From the NCBI GenBank assembly GCA_030843315.1, contig JAUUPT010000004.1:1-64000 (forward strand): a DNA stretch of 64,000 nt. Direction: 5' to 3'. Under the pieces are notes generated by a model, which was given only the letters and a program-made list of their open reading frames with translations, did no database searches and was not told where the DNA came from. The DNA is from Bacteroidaceae bacterium (GTDB lineage: Bacteria > Bacteroidota > Bacteroidia > Bacteroidales > Bacteroidaceae). Below, piece after piece: positions 19,201 to 27,418 of this stretch (positions within the stretch are counted from its first letter, which is position 1; every line of letters starts with the position of its first letter). The translations under genes were made by a program, and so were the position numbers.

Positions 19201-19598
19201 ACCAGTACCTGGGCAACCTGGACGGCGCATTCAACCTGCTTGCCGCTGCCAAAGACCGTTGGCGCTCTCCCGAGCAGCCGGGTTCGGGCAAATATCCGCG
19301 CACTATGACCGGAACGACGGCCGAGCATCGCAAAGTAAATACCAGCTGGATTGAAAGCAATTCCCATCTGGCGGTCAAGAACATTGCTTTGGGGTATACC
19401 ATCCCCCTGCCGAAGAACAAGTATTGTTCGAACTTGCGTATTTATACTTCTGTGCAGAACGTATTCTTCATCAGCAAGTACAGTAGCGCCAATCCCGAAG
19501 TCAGTCTGAACGGGCTGAACGGCACCGGCATCGGGGTCGATGAGAACTCATATCCTATTCCGCGTACTTATTCATTCGGATTGAATGTAACGTTTTAA
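16293..19598 (+). CDS. SusC-type TonB-dependent transducer with STN domain
   Basis: The 1101-residue protein has a signal peptide ending ISVAAQ and then an STN (secretin/TonB short N-terminal) domain near residues 35-110 (LPRTTLKELFKAIENAS), which contacts FecR. A carboxypeptidase-regulatory-like domain follows (GIIKDRNGEPVIGANVKEKG), then a plug (VVDGIPLAGDANSVN, LKDASASALYGSRAANGVI) and a barrel ending YSFGLNVTF. The STN domain marks it as both importer and signal transducer. It is about 110 residues longer than the SusC at 8329 because of that domain. Confidence 0.94.
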   Translation: MNHYIINNYHRIKQKIAVCLLVALCSISVAAQNVDNQPISLSLPRTTLKELFKAIENASDYKFLYDSSEIDVNRKLSAVYSNQPVTQILKEVLKDMRYEIKGKQIIIKKQPEDLQRIAVAGIIKDRNGEPVIGANVKEKGSQNGTITNVDGSFSLPVSPRGTLLVSFIGYTSQEVAVKGRKSLEITLLEDSKMLDEVVIVSYGSQLKREVTGAVSQLSTKNLADMPVLQFAQELQGKIAGVQVNQYSGRVGSGIALRIRGAASLSSGYSPLIVVDGIPLAGDANSVNPTEIESFSILKDASASALYGSRAANGVILITTRKAQTGDTRLELSANYGVQRVPRRGRPDMMTAREFAEFQNEYYEDRVKYEGYTGELDPIYENPERYGKGTDWFDAMTREAAIQKYNLSLFKGGENYSTSAVVGYSMQDGVVANTGVKMFTARVNQMFKLKDMIEIGLSIAPTYRIDHNSLMAFDGVNNLFNKALQASPLVAPVDDDGNMPLYVNTSPMLNNINPYKIIMETVDDYATSRLLANGYISITPLKGLTLKTSLATDMAWERRKYFKPGSITVENIASGTSSYYNNYTWISETNLTYANTFKEAHKLEVLLGFSAQKYQKESNSVAGSNFSSDDIPYLSSATSITSGTSNITEYALLSLLGRVNYSYKGKYLLSAALRRDGSSRFGANQRYGYFPSISGGWLLSEEPFLSSVASLNMLKLRASYGMTGNDNIGNYTHIANIGEYNYVFNGTLVSGASSSNIANTELAWERTKQFDIGFDMSLFDNRLSLSYDYYKKATDNMIQNRPIPQASGFASITSNVGKVHFWGHEISVGYNNRFGQLSWQSNFNISFDRNKIISLVAPGYITRNASEYSDYYRNQEGYPLSQFYGYIKLGLYKDEADLANSPKSSTSQVGTIKFEDVNKDGVINVKDRTFIGDPNPDFLFGFTNNFKYSQFDLSVSMSGSYGGKVISSLTHQYLGNLDGAFNLLAAAKDRWRSPEQPGSGKYPRTMTGTTAEHRKVNTSWIESNSHLAVKNIALGYTIPLPKNKYCSNLRIYTSVQNVFFISKYSSANPEVSLNGLNGTGIGVDENSYPIPRTYSFGLNVTF

Positions 19599-19634
19599 CA
19601 CACTATCTATATTAATCGTCAAATAAGAGAGAAT

Positions 19635-21167
19635 ATGAAATTGTATAAATTATTATTCATTGCCGGTGCACTTTTGCTGAGCAGTTGCAATGATTTTCTG
19701 GATCTTGTGCCGGGAGATAAAGAGTCGGGCGGTTCGTTCTACCGCACCGAGGAGCAGTTGAGACAGGCCGTTGTAGCCGCTTATGTGCCGTTGAGGGCTT
19801 TTGCCGATAATGACTTTTTTACGGGCGAAGGCCGTTCGGACAATGCACACTATGACTATACGCCTGCCAATCGTGGTTCGGCGTACGTATTCCGTGAGGG
19901 TATCTACGATTTTACGGACGGCCCGGAAAACACGTATGTCAATGCTGTGTATTATCATTGCTACAAAGGCATTTCACGTGCCAACATTGCTATTGATTAT
20001 CTTGAGAAATCGTCTATTGATGACGGAGTAAAGAAAGACCTGATAGGACAAACAAAATTCCTGCGTGCCTTCTTCTATTATAAATTGGTCCGCTATTTTG
20101 GCGGGGTGCCTCTCTATCTTCACGAGGTGGCCACGGCCGAAGACGCTTTCCTTCCGCGTTCGTCGGTAGACGAGGTATATGCCCAGATCATCTCTGATGC
20201 ACAGGCTGCAATAGATAACCTCAAGGCACCGGAGAAGTTCCCTCAGAGCGGCGAGGCCACCAAAGGGGCGGCTACCATCTTGCTTGCCGACGTATACGTG
20301 ACCCGCAAGGACTACAAGGCAGCCGAGACTCTGCTGAAAACACTGCCTGCCATGGGGTATGGATTGCTGGGCAATTATTCCGATGTATTTTCCACAGCCA
20401 ACAAGAACAGCAAGGAATTCTTGTTTTCGATACAGTACATGCAAGGCTTGCAGGGCGGACAGCAAAGCAACTTTATCTATAAGTTCCTTCCGCGTTCCAC
20501 CAATACCAAGGTGGTGACGGATGTAGCCACCAATAACAGCTCGCTTGGAGGGTGGAATGTTCCTACGGAAGATCTGATAAATGCCTATGAACCCGGCGAC
20601 TTGCGCAAGAGTGCTTCCATAGGCATAGCAGAGGGCACTTATAACAGCAGTTATATGTTTACCTATATTGCCAATACCGACATTGAAGAATATGTTCCCA
20701 AAGAAGGTATAGCCGGCGTGCCTTATATCAAGAAATACCTGAATCCTCATACCGACCCCAATAATACCGATGACAATTGGCCTATTTACCGTTATGCCGA
20801 GGCGTTGCTTCTTCTTGCCGAGGCCATCAACGAGCAGGGACGCGGTCAGGAGGCGTTGCCCTACCTCAACGAAGTGAGACAGAGGGCGGGCCTGAAGGCG
20901 GTGACTGTCACCAATCAGGCGCAACTGCGTGAGATTATCATGAAAGAACGCCGTGTGGAGCTGGCCTTCGAGAACAAACGTTGGCACGACCTGGTGCGTA
21001 GCGGAAAGGCCGTGGAGGTAATGACTGCTTACGGCAAGGCCCTGAAGGAGAAATACACTTATCTGGTAGACGATTCGTATAAAGTGAGCGAATACCGCCT
21101 GCTCTTCCCGTTGCCTTTCGATGAAGTGGCGATGAATAAGGAAATGGAGCAAAACGAGGGTTATTAA
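19635..21167 (+). CDS. SusD/RagB-family nutrient-binding lipoprotein
   Basis: The 510-residue surface lipoprotein is the partner of the STN-bearing SusC. The lipobox is LLSSC with the lipidated cysteine at C18, followed by NDFLDLVPGDKESGGSFY. TPR-like helical parts and the C-terminal family signature (LPYLNEVRQRAGLKAV, then MKERRVELAFENKRWHDLVR) are clear, ending LFPLPFDEVAMNKEMEQNEGY. It sits 36 bases after SusC and 19 bases before the metallophosphoesterase. Confidence 0.94.
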   Translation: MKLYKLLFIAGALLLSSCNDFLDLVPGDKESGGSFYRTEEQLRQAVVAAYVPLRAFADNDFFTGEGRSDNAHYDYTPANRGSAYVFREGIYDFTDGPENTYVNAVYYHCYKGISRANIAIDYLEKSSIDDGVKKDLIGQTKFLRAFFYYKLVRYFGGVPLYLHEVATAEDAFLPRSSVDEVYAQIISDAQAAIDNLKAPEKFPQSGEATKGAATILLADVYVTRKDYKAAETLLKTLPAMGYGLLGNYSDVFSTANKNSKEFLFSIQYMQGLQGGQQSNFIYKFLPRSTNTKVVTDVATNNSSLGGWNVPTEDLINAYEPGDLRKSASIGIAEGTYNSSYMFTYIANTDIEEYVPKEGIAGVPYIKKYLNPHTDPNNTDDNWPIYRYAEALLLLAEAINEQGRGQEALPYLNEVRQRAGLKAVTVTNQAQLREIIMKERRVELAFENKRWHDLVRSGKAVEVMTAYGKALKEKYTYLVDDSYKVSEYRLLFPLPFDEVAMNKEMEQNEGY

Positions 21168-21186
21168 AATAGTTGGAAAACAAAAG

Positions 21187-22788
21187 ATGAGTAAAATGAA
21201 ATCAAGTATGTTTATATGGTTACTATTCCTGTCCGTGGCTTCTGCCTACGGGCAGGGGCAGTACGCCAAGGGCTATGTCTACTGCGACCGGAACGGGAAC
21301 GGCAAGCATGACCGTGGCGAGGAATATCTGCCGGGAGTCGGTGTTACGAACGGTAGCGAGATTGTATTGACCGATAAGAAGGGGTATTATAAGCTGCCGG
21401 TCGGAGAAGAGGTCACGATTGCTGTCATCAAGCCTGCGCAGTATAGCACGTCACTCGGCAAATATAACATTCCGGCATCTTATTACTATCACAAGCCTGC
21501 GGGCACTCCCCGTCGCGAAAGCTATGAAGGCATTGCCCCCACCGGAAAGTTGCCTGCATCCATCGACTTCGGTCTTATCCCGCAAGAGGAGCCGGAGGCG
21601 TTTACGGTGTTGGTCATGGGCGATCCGCAACCGCATTTCCCCGACCACATCGGCTACTTCTCAAAAGCCATTGTCTCGGAACTGGAAAACGTCGAAGGCG
21701 TCAGCTTTGGCATCAGCCTGGGAGATATCAATGATGAGAACTTCGACTTGTTCGAGCCTTATAACGGGGAGATCGGCAAGATTGGCATACCGTGGTACAA
21801 CCTGTTGGGAAACCATGATATGGATTATGAGGCCCGGACGGATATGGAAGCGGACGATGCTTTCGAGACCTTTGTGGGGCCGGCAAACTATGCATTCAAC
21901 TATGGCAATGCCCATTTCCTGATTCTGGATGATGTGCTGTTTCCCGATCCCCGCTCCACGAGCAATTCGAGAAGCTATTGGGGCGGTTTCCGTGAAGATC
22001 AGAAAGCGTTTATAAAGAACGACTTGAGCCTGGTTGGCAAGGACAAACTGGTGGTAGTGGCATTCCATATTCCGATGCTCGGTGACAATGCGGTGCGGAA
22101 GGAAGACAAGGCCTTCCTGTTCGACTGTCTGAAGGACTTCCCGCATGTGCTGTTGCTTTCGGCGCACCTGCACCGTCAGAACCAGTTTTTCCATACCTCT
22201 CAAGACGGATGGGAAGGGAACACCCCGCTTCACGAATTCAATGCGGGGGCAACCTGCGGTGACTTCTATTCGGGCTATCTGGACGAGAATGGCGTACCTC
22301 TTTCGGTGATGTCCGACGGTACTCCCAAAGGTTATGCATTTCTGCGGGTGGAGGGCAACCGATATAGCATCGACTATAAAGTTGCAGGCCAGCCGGCAGA
22401 TTATAAGATGTCCGTAAATATTCCGCGGAAGGTGGTGCGGGGCAGACATACGCCTGCACACATCACGGTCAACTTCTTTATGGGCTCGGAGAAGGATATC
22501 GTATCCTACCGCATTGACGGGGGCGAATGGAAAACCATGAAGAGAGAAGAGGTGACCGACCCCGACCATGACTATATGGTACAGCGTTGGAACCGTGACG
22601 ACGCGGTGAAGCATGCCCGTTGGCCGGATTCTTCCTATCCCTCATCCCACATCTGGAGAGTGCGCGTGCCGTCTGCATTGCCTGTGGGGATGCACGTGGT
22701 GGAGGTAAAAGTAACGGATATGTTCGGTAAAACCCATTATGGCAAGGGAGAATATGAAGTGGTAGAGGCTGTAAGGATGTATCCTTGA
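21187..22788 (+). CDS. Secreted calcineurin-like metallophosphoesterase, three-domain
   Basis: The 533-residue protein has a signal peptide (MSKMKSSMFIWLLFLSVASA), an N-terminal beta domain (YVYCDRNGNGKHDRGEEYLP, MetallophosN-like), a catalytic metallophosphoesterase domain and a C-terminal beta domain (MetallophosC-like). Metal-binding motifs are present in order: GDPQPH, GDINDEN, GNHDMD, FHIPML and SAHLHRQ. It closes the sigma/FecR-controlled SusCD operon, so it probably hydrolyses a phosphoester carried by the imported ligand. Substrate unknown. It is unrelated in fold to the phosphatase that ends the operon at 14310, though placed the same way. Confidence 0.88.
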   Translation: MSKMKSSMFIWLLFLSVASAYGQGQYAKGYVYCDRNGNGKHDRGEEYLPGVGVTNGSEIVLTDKKGYYKLPVGEEVTIAVIKPAQYSTSLGKYNIPASYYYHKPAGTPRRESYEGIAPTGKLPASIDFGLIPQEEPEAFTVLVMGDPQPHFPDHIGYFSKAIVSELENVEGVSFGISLGDINDENFDLFEPYNGEIGKIGIPWYNLLGNHDMDYEARTDMEADDAFETFVGPANYAFNYGNAHFLILDDVLFPDPRSTSNSRSYWGGFREDQKAFIKNDLSLVGKDKLVVVAFHIPMLGDNAVRKEDKAFLFDCLKDFPHVLLLSAHLHRQNQFFHTSQDGWEGNTPLHEFNAGATCGDFYSGYLDENGVPLSVMSDGTPKGYAFLRVEGNRYSIDYKVAGQPADYKMSVNIPRKVVRGRHTPAHITVNFFMGSEKDIVSYRIDGGEWKTMKREEVTDPDHDYMVQRWNRDDAVKHARWPDSSYPSSHIWRVRVPSALPVGMHVVEVKVTDMFGKTHYGKGEYEVVEAVRMYP

Positions 22789-22864
22789 GGTGTTTCCCTG
22801 TTATTTTAGATACTATATAATGTTAATAATGTCGTAAGCGTATAACTTTTTGTCGGAATACTCC

Positions 22865-22872
22865 TATCTTTG
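22865..22872 (+). promoter_or_regulatory. Promoter -7 box for metK leader
   Basis: TATCTTTG fits TAnnTTTG exactly. A start a few bases downstream would place the riboswitch motif (from 22887) at the very 5' end of the transcript. No well-placed TTG is seen; a TTTTTG is at 22847-22852, closer than usual. Confidence 0.6.
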
Positions 22873-22886
22873 CGCCCGAAAACGAA

Positions 22887-22940
22887 ATGTGGAAAGATTT
22901 GAGTAGCTTGCAACCACAGAAAAAAATGCTAAAACACATC
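22887..22940 (+). ncRNA. Probable SAM-II-type riboswitch in the metK leader
   Basis: The leader contains, in order, TGTGG (22888-22892), AGATTTG, GCTTGCAA, CCACA (22914-22918), an A-run and TGCTAAAA (22927-22934). TGTGG and CCACA can pair as the first stem, and TAGC in the loop (22904-22907) can pair with GCTA (22928-22931) as a pseudoknot. The words GATTTG, CTTGCAACCAC and TGCTAAA in this order match my memory of the SAM-II class, a compact pseudoknot that binds S-adenosylmethionine. Placement before SAM synthetase supports feedback control. SAM-V shares the same core and is an alternative; a covariance-model search was not possible. Confidence 0.65.
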
Positions 22941-23042
22941 CTTTTCTGCCGGTGCCTCTGCGCATCGCGATATGCATGCCTACTCATCTCCCCTTCCCGC
23001 ATGGGACTTTTCAATTTTTAAATCTCAATTCTCAATTTAGTT

Positions 23043-24335
23043 ATGGGATATTTATTCACATCCGAATCGGTGTCTGAAGGACACCCCGACAAAGTGGCCG
23101 ATCAAATATCGGACGCTGTGCTTGACAAACTGTTGGCTTACGACCCCAGTTCGAAAGTAGCTTGCGAAACTCTGGTTACTACCGGGCAGGTAGTGCTGGC
23201 TGGAGAAGTGAAAACCAAAGCGTACGTTGACCTGCAACTCATCGCACGCGAAGTAATCCGGAAAATCGGCTATACCAAAGGCGAGTATATGTTCGAGAGC
23301 AATTCGTGCGGCGTGCTGAGCGCCATCCACGAGCAAAGCCCCGACATCAACCGCGGTGTAGAGCGACAAGACCCTATGGAACAAGGTGCGGGCGACCAGG
23401 GCATGATGTTCGGTTATGCCACCAACGAAACGGAAAACTATATGCCGCTTTCGCTGGACCTCTCACACCGCATCCTGCAAGTACTGGCCGACATCCGTCG
23501 CGAAGGCAAGGAAATGACCTACCTCCGTCCCGATGCCAAGAGCCAGGTGACCATCGAATACGATGACAACGGCATGCCCGTCCGCATCGACACCATTGTC
23601 GTTTCTACCCAGCACGACGACTTCATCCAGCCTGCCGACAACAGCGAGGCTGCCCAGCTCAAGGCCGATGAAGAAATGCTTGCCACCATCCGCCGCGATG
23701 TTATCGAGATCCTGATGCCCCGCGTCATTGCCTCCATCCATCACCAGAAGGTGCTGGCACTGTTCAACGACCGCATCACCTACCACGTCAACCCTACGGG
23801 CAAGTTTGTCATCGGCGGCCCTCACGGAGACACCGGACTGACCGGCCGTAAGATTATCGTCGATACCTACGGCGGCAAGGGTGCACACGGTGGTGGCGCC
23901 TTCTCCGGCAAAGACCCCTCGAAGGTAGACCGCTCGGCTGCATACGCTGCCCGTCACATCGCCAAGAACCTGGTAGCTGCCGGCGTAGCCGACGAGATGC
24001 TGGTGCAGGTAAGTTATGCCATCGGCGTAGCCCGCCCCATCAATATCTTTGTAGATACCTATGGCCGCAGCCACGTCAACATGAGCGACGGCGAGATAGC
24101 CGGCAAGATTGACGAGCTCTTCGACCTTCGCCCCAAGGCCATCGAAGACCGCCTGAAACTGCGCAACCCCATCTATCAGGAAACTGCCGCTTACGGACAC
24201 ATGGGACGCGAACCGCAGATCATCACCAAGCATTTCCACTCCCGCTACGAAGGCGACAAGGAGATAGAGGTAGAACTCTTCACTTGGGAGAAGCTGGATT
24301 ATGTGGAGAAGGTGAAAGCCGCTTTCGGCCTATAA
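23043..24335 (+). CDS. metK: S-adenosylmethionine synthetase MetK
   Basis: The 430-residue cytoplasmic enzyme makes SAM from methionine and ATP. Signatures are SEGHPDKVADQISDAVLD near residue 11-28, the hexapeptide-type GAGDQGMMFGYAT near 117, and the phosphate-binding GGGAFSGKDPSKVDRSAAY near 280. The length is longer than E. coli MetK (384) but usual for Bacteroides. It is monocistronic here, preceded by a 170-base leader with a probable SAM riboswitch. Confidence 0.96.
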   Translation: MGYLFTSESVSEGHPDKVADQISDAVLDKLLAYDPSSKVACETLVTTGQVVLAGEVKTKAYVDLQLIAREVIRKIGYTKGEYMFESNSCGVLSAIHEQSPDINRGVERQDPMEQGAGDQGMMFGYATNETENYMPLSLDLSHRILQVLADIRREGKEMTYLRPDAKSQVTIEYDDNGMPVRIDTIVVSTQHDDFIQPADNSEAAQLKADEEMLATIRRDVIEILMPRVIASIHHQKVLALFNDRITYHVNPTGKFVIGGPHGDTGLTGRKIIVDTYGGKGAHGGGAFSGKDPSKVDRSAAYAARHIAKNLVAAGVADEMLVQVSYAIGVARPINIFVDTYGRSHVNMSDGEIAGKIDELFDLRPKAIEDRLKLRNPIYQETAAYGHMGREPQIITKHFHSRYEGDKEIEVELFTWEKLDYVEKVKAAFGL

Positions 24336-24398
24336 CCTGCTAATTGGCAATTGCTAATTGGAAAAGTAATCAGCATAGCTTTACAGCTATTTATATAG

Positions 24399-24445
24399 AA
24401 GGCTGCCCTTTTGCTCCGAGTTATCGGGGTGGAAGTGGCAGCCTT
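24399..24445 (+). terminator. Possible metK terminator hairpin
   Basis: A 9-base perfect stem AAGGCTGCC/GGCAGCCTT (24399-24407 with 24437-24445) encloses a second small stem. Only a weak T-rich stretch follows, so termination is uncertain. Confidence 0.45.
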
Positions 24446-24450
24446 TGATT

Positions 24451-24496
24451 TCGTAGTTTACCAGCAAACGAAATCGTAGTTTACCGGCAAACGAAT
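24451..24496. repeat. Two 23-base tandem repeats upstream of the second TPR regulator
   Basis: Positions 24451-24473 and 24474-24496 match except at two bases. Each holds CGTAGTTTACC(A/G)GCAAACG, with GTTT/AAAC half-sites. They lie 65-110 bases before the -7 box at 24561. Confidence 0.8.
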
Positions 24497-24560
24497 CTCT
24501 TTCTTCTGCTTGCCGGGCAATAAATCAAGGGCAGATAATGGCTATTTACCCTAAATCGTG

Positions 24561-24568
24561 TACCTTTG
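24561..24568 (+). promoter_or_regulatory. Promoter -7 box for the second TPR regulator
   Basis: TACCTTTG matches TAnnTTTG and lies 26 bases before the ATG at 24595. No clear TTG box is seen. Confidence 0.55.
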
Positions 24569-24594
24569 TAGCACGACGACAGCAATACTAAGAT

Positions 24595-26232
24595 ATGAAA
24601 TACGCTCTGATTGTTCTCTCCTTCTGTTTAGGAATTCTCCTCTTGTGCTACTCTTGCCGGAGGGAGAGGGCTGCTACTTACCCTGCACTTTTCACTGCCG
24701 ATTCCATCATGTGGGCAGATCCCGATAGCGCTCTGTTGCTGTTGGAGCAGATACCTTCTCCTCAAGATTTGCGGGGAGCAGACCGTGCGCTGTATGCCTT
24801 GTTGCTGACCCAAGCCCGATACAAAAGCTGCGTGCTGCTGAAGAACGATTCTTTGATAAGGATAGCGGTGGATTATTATGAAGGCAGCCGAGAGCAGGAG
24901 CTGCTGGCAAAGTCCTATTTCTATTGGGGATGCGTGCATATGGAGCAGAAGGAACTGCCTGAAGCGATTGACCTTTACCTAAAGTCTTTGAATCTGATGT
25001 TAGAGAGTAATGACTCTATATTTGTGGCTATGATATATAGCCATTTGGGTATTTGCTATGGTGAACAGGATCTATATTCTACAGCAAGAGATATGTATAA
25101 GAAGGGATATAATTTGTGTATTGAACAGGATTCTGCCCGTGCTTGTTATGCCTTAAATGATATTGGAGATGCTTTCTTGGAAGATTATCAGATAGATAGT
25201 GCTTTAATATATTATCAGCAAGCATTGGGAATTGCTTTTTCACTTCAACACCCTGATTTGTTGTTTGCTACATATAATGACATCGCTGCACTTTATAATG
25301 AACAAGGTAAATATGCTGAAGCTGAATCTTGCATATCAAAGGCGTTGCTGTATCAATCAAACAAGGATAACTATATTTTAGCTTGTTCGACCAAAGGGGA
25401 TATTTTGGGGAATTTAAATCACAGTGATTCTGCCATTCATTATTGGAAGATAGGTGCTGAGTCCTCCAATATATATGTGAAAGCGGCATCTTATAATAGT
25501 TTGTTTCAAGAATATAAGAAGATTAAGTCATGGGAGAATGCTGTTTTATATGCTGACTCTTTCTTTGTTTTCTATGATTCCATTCAGACAATGAATGACC
25601 GTGATGAACTTGATAAACTGATGGATAATCATTTAGTAGAGCTCCATAAGCGCAAGCTATCCATTACAAGCCAACGAGTAACTGCGTGCTTGATAATCAC
25701 CTTTTTACTACTTGTATTCACATTGATTATACTGTACTTATGGCGTGATAGCCGCCGGAAGAAAAAGTATGTAGCCCTGCAACAACGCTTGATGGAAAGC
25801 CGTGTTGAATTGATGCTCTTAAACGAAACCTCTGAATCTGCAGACAGTAATAAGAGTGCAGATTTGTTTAAATTGGAAGAAGAACGCTTTCTGATTTGTG
25901 CCTCTTTGTTCAAGACAACCGAAGGCTATAAACGATTGAATGAACTGAAACAAGCAACTCCCAAAGAACAGACCCGGATAGCTGATACTCATAGGGAAAT
26001 CATCGTGAGTGACATCCGAAAGACCTTTGCCGATGTTATGGGAGATTTAAAGGAACGCTACCCGGCTTTGACCAATGATGATTTGTTTTATTGCGTATTA
26101 TCCCTGCTTCATTGTCCCCGAGTTATCATTCTATATGTATTGAATGTTTCCGATGATGCTCTGAAAGTTAGGAAAAACCGCATCAAGAAGAAAGTGGATG
26201 ATGACTTCTTCAACCGCACCTTCAGCTACTGA
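24595..26232 (+). CDS. Membrane-anchored TPR regulator with C-terminal helix-turn-helix-like domain
   Basis: The 545-residue protein begins with a hydrophobic segment and a possible lipid-attachment cysteine (LLLCYSC, C21). Several TPR repeats follow (ELLAKSYFYWGCVHMEQKEL, YSHLGICYGEQDLYSTARDM, YNDIAALYNEQGKYAEAES). A membrane helix lies near 363-382 (ACLIITFLLLVFTLIILYLW), then a cytoplasmic coiled coil, and a C-terminal segment (LTNDDLFYCVLSLL, then VSDDALKVRKNRIKKKV) that resembles the DNA-binding end of similar Bacteroides regulators. It precedes a DUF4249/TonB-receptor pair on the same strand, its likely target. The stretch from about 25000 to 25750 is clearly more AT-rich than its neighbours. 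Confidence 0.75.
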   Translation: MKYALIVLSFCLGILLLCYSCRRERAATYPALFTADSIMWADPDSALLLLEQIPSPQDLRGADRALYALLLTQARYKSCVLLKNDSLIRIAVDYYEGSREQELLAKSYFYWGCVHMEQKELPEAIDLYLKSLNLMLESNDSIFVAMIYSHLGICYGEQDLYSTARDMYKKGYNLCIEQDSARACYALNDIGDAFLEDYQIDSALIYYQQALGIAFSLQHPDLLFATYNDIAALYNEQGKYAEAESCISKALLYQSNKDNYILACSTKGDILGNLNHSDSAIHYWKIGAESSNIYVKAASYNSLFQEYKKIKSWENAVLYADSFFVFYDSIQTMNDRDELDKLMDNHLVELHKRKLSITSQRVTACLIITFLLLVFTLIILYLWRDSRRKKKYVALQQRLMESRVELMLLNETSESADSNKSADLFKLEEERFLICASLFKTTEGYKRLNELKQATPKEQTRIADTHREIIVSDIRKTFADVMGDLKERYPALTNDDLFYCVLSLLHCPRVIILYVLNVSDDALKVRKNRIKKKVDDDFFNRTFSY

Positions 26233-26390
26233 TAATCATTCTTTTGCGTATTCCTCTTATCCCTTTCTCTGTCTTCTTTGTTACCATTGTTACCTTTTAT
26301 TCTTTTGATTTTACTTGGAAACTTGTGTCCTTTGAGGAATTGACCAATCTATTAGACCAAGAATTGCAAAACTAATAGCTTCTGACCATT

Positions 26391-27383
26391 ATGATGAAAT
26401 ATTTCCATATCACGTTATTAATCGGCTTGTCCCTTTTGTTGGCGGGTTGCGAAGAAGAGTTTGATGTCGATGTTCCCGATGCTGTCCTCGATGGAATCTT
26501 TTTCAACGGAGTGATAACGAACGAGCATCCACCTTATTTTTTCCTCTTGAGGAAACCAGCCTTGATGTCTGCCGAAGATGGCGTGTATGAGGGAATAGAG
26601 GATGCCACAATGGTGGTGTCGGATCTTACCGAAGGCATCAGAGATACCATGCAACTGCTTCAACCGTATGGTGGCTATGGTGGAACCTTTTATGACTTCT
26701 ATGATTATTACCTGAAGAAGAATAGCACTGAACGCGCAAATGCCGGACATAATGAGAGCAATTGGCGGGGGATATATGTCACTACCAAAATTTATGGCAT
26801 AGAGGGACACTCTTACCAACTGGATATCTATCGTGATGGTAAGCACTACCAGTCTGATGTCCAAAAGATGGAGCCTGCACTCGAAATCACCGGTTTGAAA
26901 GTGAAGTATTTCGACTTTAACGAGAAGGGAGGTACGTGGGCTCCGTGCATTAACTTCATTAATCCGCCTGCTGTAGACAATTATTATTTATTTAAGTTGT
27001 CTCCGAGTTTTTATACAAATCTCTATATGTCCCGTCCTCAAGCCCTATTGGGAGGGCAGAATTCATTTTGGGAATATTCAATATTGAGTGACAAGTACCT
27101 CGAAGAGAATGTAGTGGACTTTCTGGTGGACGATGGAGAAAACCCTTTGGGATATCCTCCCGGATGGGATTATCCCAGTTCTGATTCTTTGTATGTATGG
27201 GCACAGACTATCTCCGAGAGCTGTTATGATGTTTTCGATCAGATGATACGCCAATTTCGTGCAGACGGAGGTGCCTATACACCGGCTCCGTCGTCCGTGA
27301 CAGGCAACATAAGTGGTGGGGCCTATGGGTGCTTCCGCGTGAGTGCAGTCTCCGTAAAAGGAATTGCCACAAAGGAAGAATAA
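26391..27383 (+). CDS. DUF4249 lipoprotein
   Basis: The 330-residue protein has a lipoprotein signal with lipobox LLAGC (C20) and an acidic N-terminus (EEEFDVDVPD). DUF4249 proteins are encoded next to TonB-dependent receptors in Bacteroidetes and are thought to act as surface partners, much as SusD does for SusC. Here the receptor follows after 35 bases. The beta-rich sequence with phrases YVTTKIYGIEGHSYQLDIYR and FRVSAVSVKGI fits the family. Two adjacent ATG codons are possible starts. Confidence 0.8.
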   Translation: MMKYFHITLLIGLSLLLAGCEEEFDVDVPDAVLDGIFFNGVITNEHPPYFFLLRKPALMSAEDGVYEGIEDATMVVSDLTEGIRDTMQLLQPYGGYGGTFYDFYDYYLKKNSTERANAGHNESNWRGIYVTTKIYGIEGHSYQLDIYRDGKHYQSDVQKMEPALEITGLKVKYFDFNEKGGTWAPCINFINPPAVDNYYLFKLSPSFYTNLYMSRPQALLGGQNSFWEYSILSDKYLEENVVDFLVDDGENPLGYPPGWDYPSSDSLYVWAQTISESCYDVFDQMIRQFRADGGAYTPAPSSVTGNISGGAYGCFRVSAVSVKGIATKEE

Positions 27384-27418
27384 TGTTTTCTTTTGATTCA
27401 GTAAGACTATAAAACCGA

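Noticed and set aside
19974..21152. Long minus-strand open frame opposite SusD
   Set aside because: It mirrors the codon bias of the real SusD gene, has no recognisable domains and no promoter. The same applies to long antisense frames at 13057-14232, 40268-41317, 55222-56304 and similar places.
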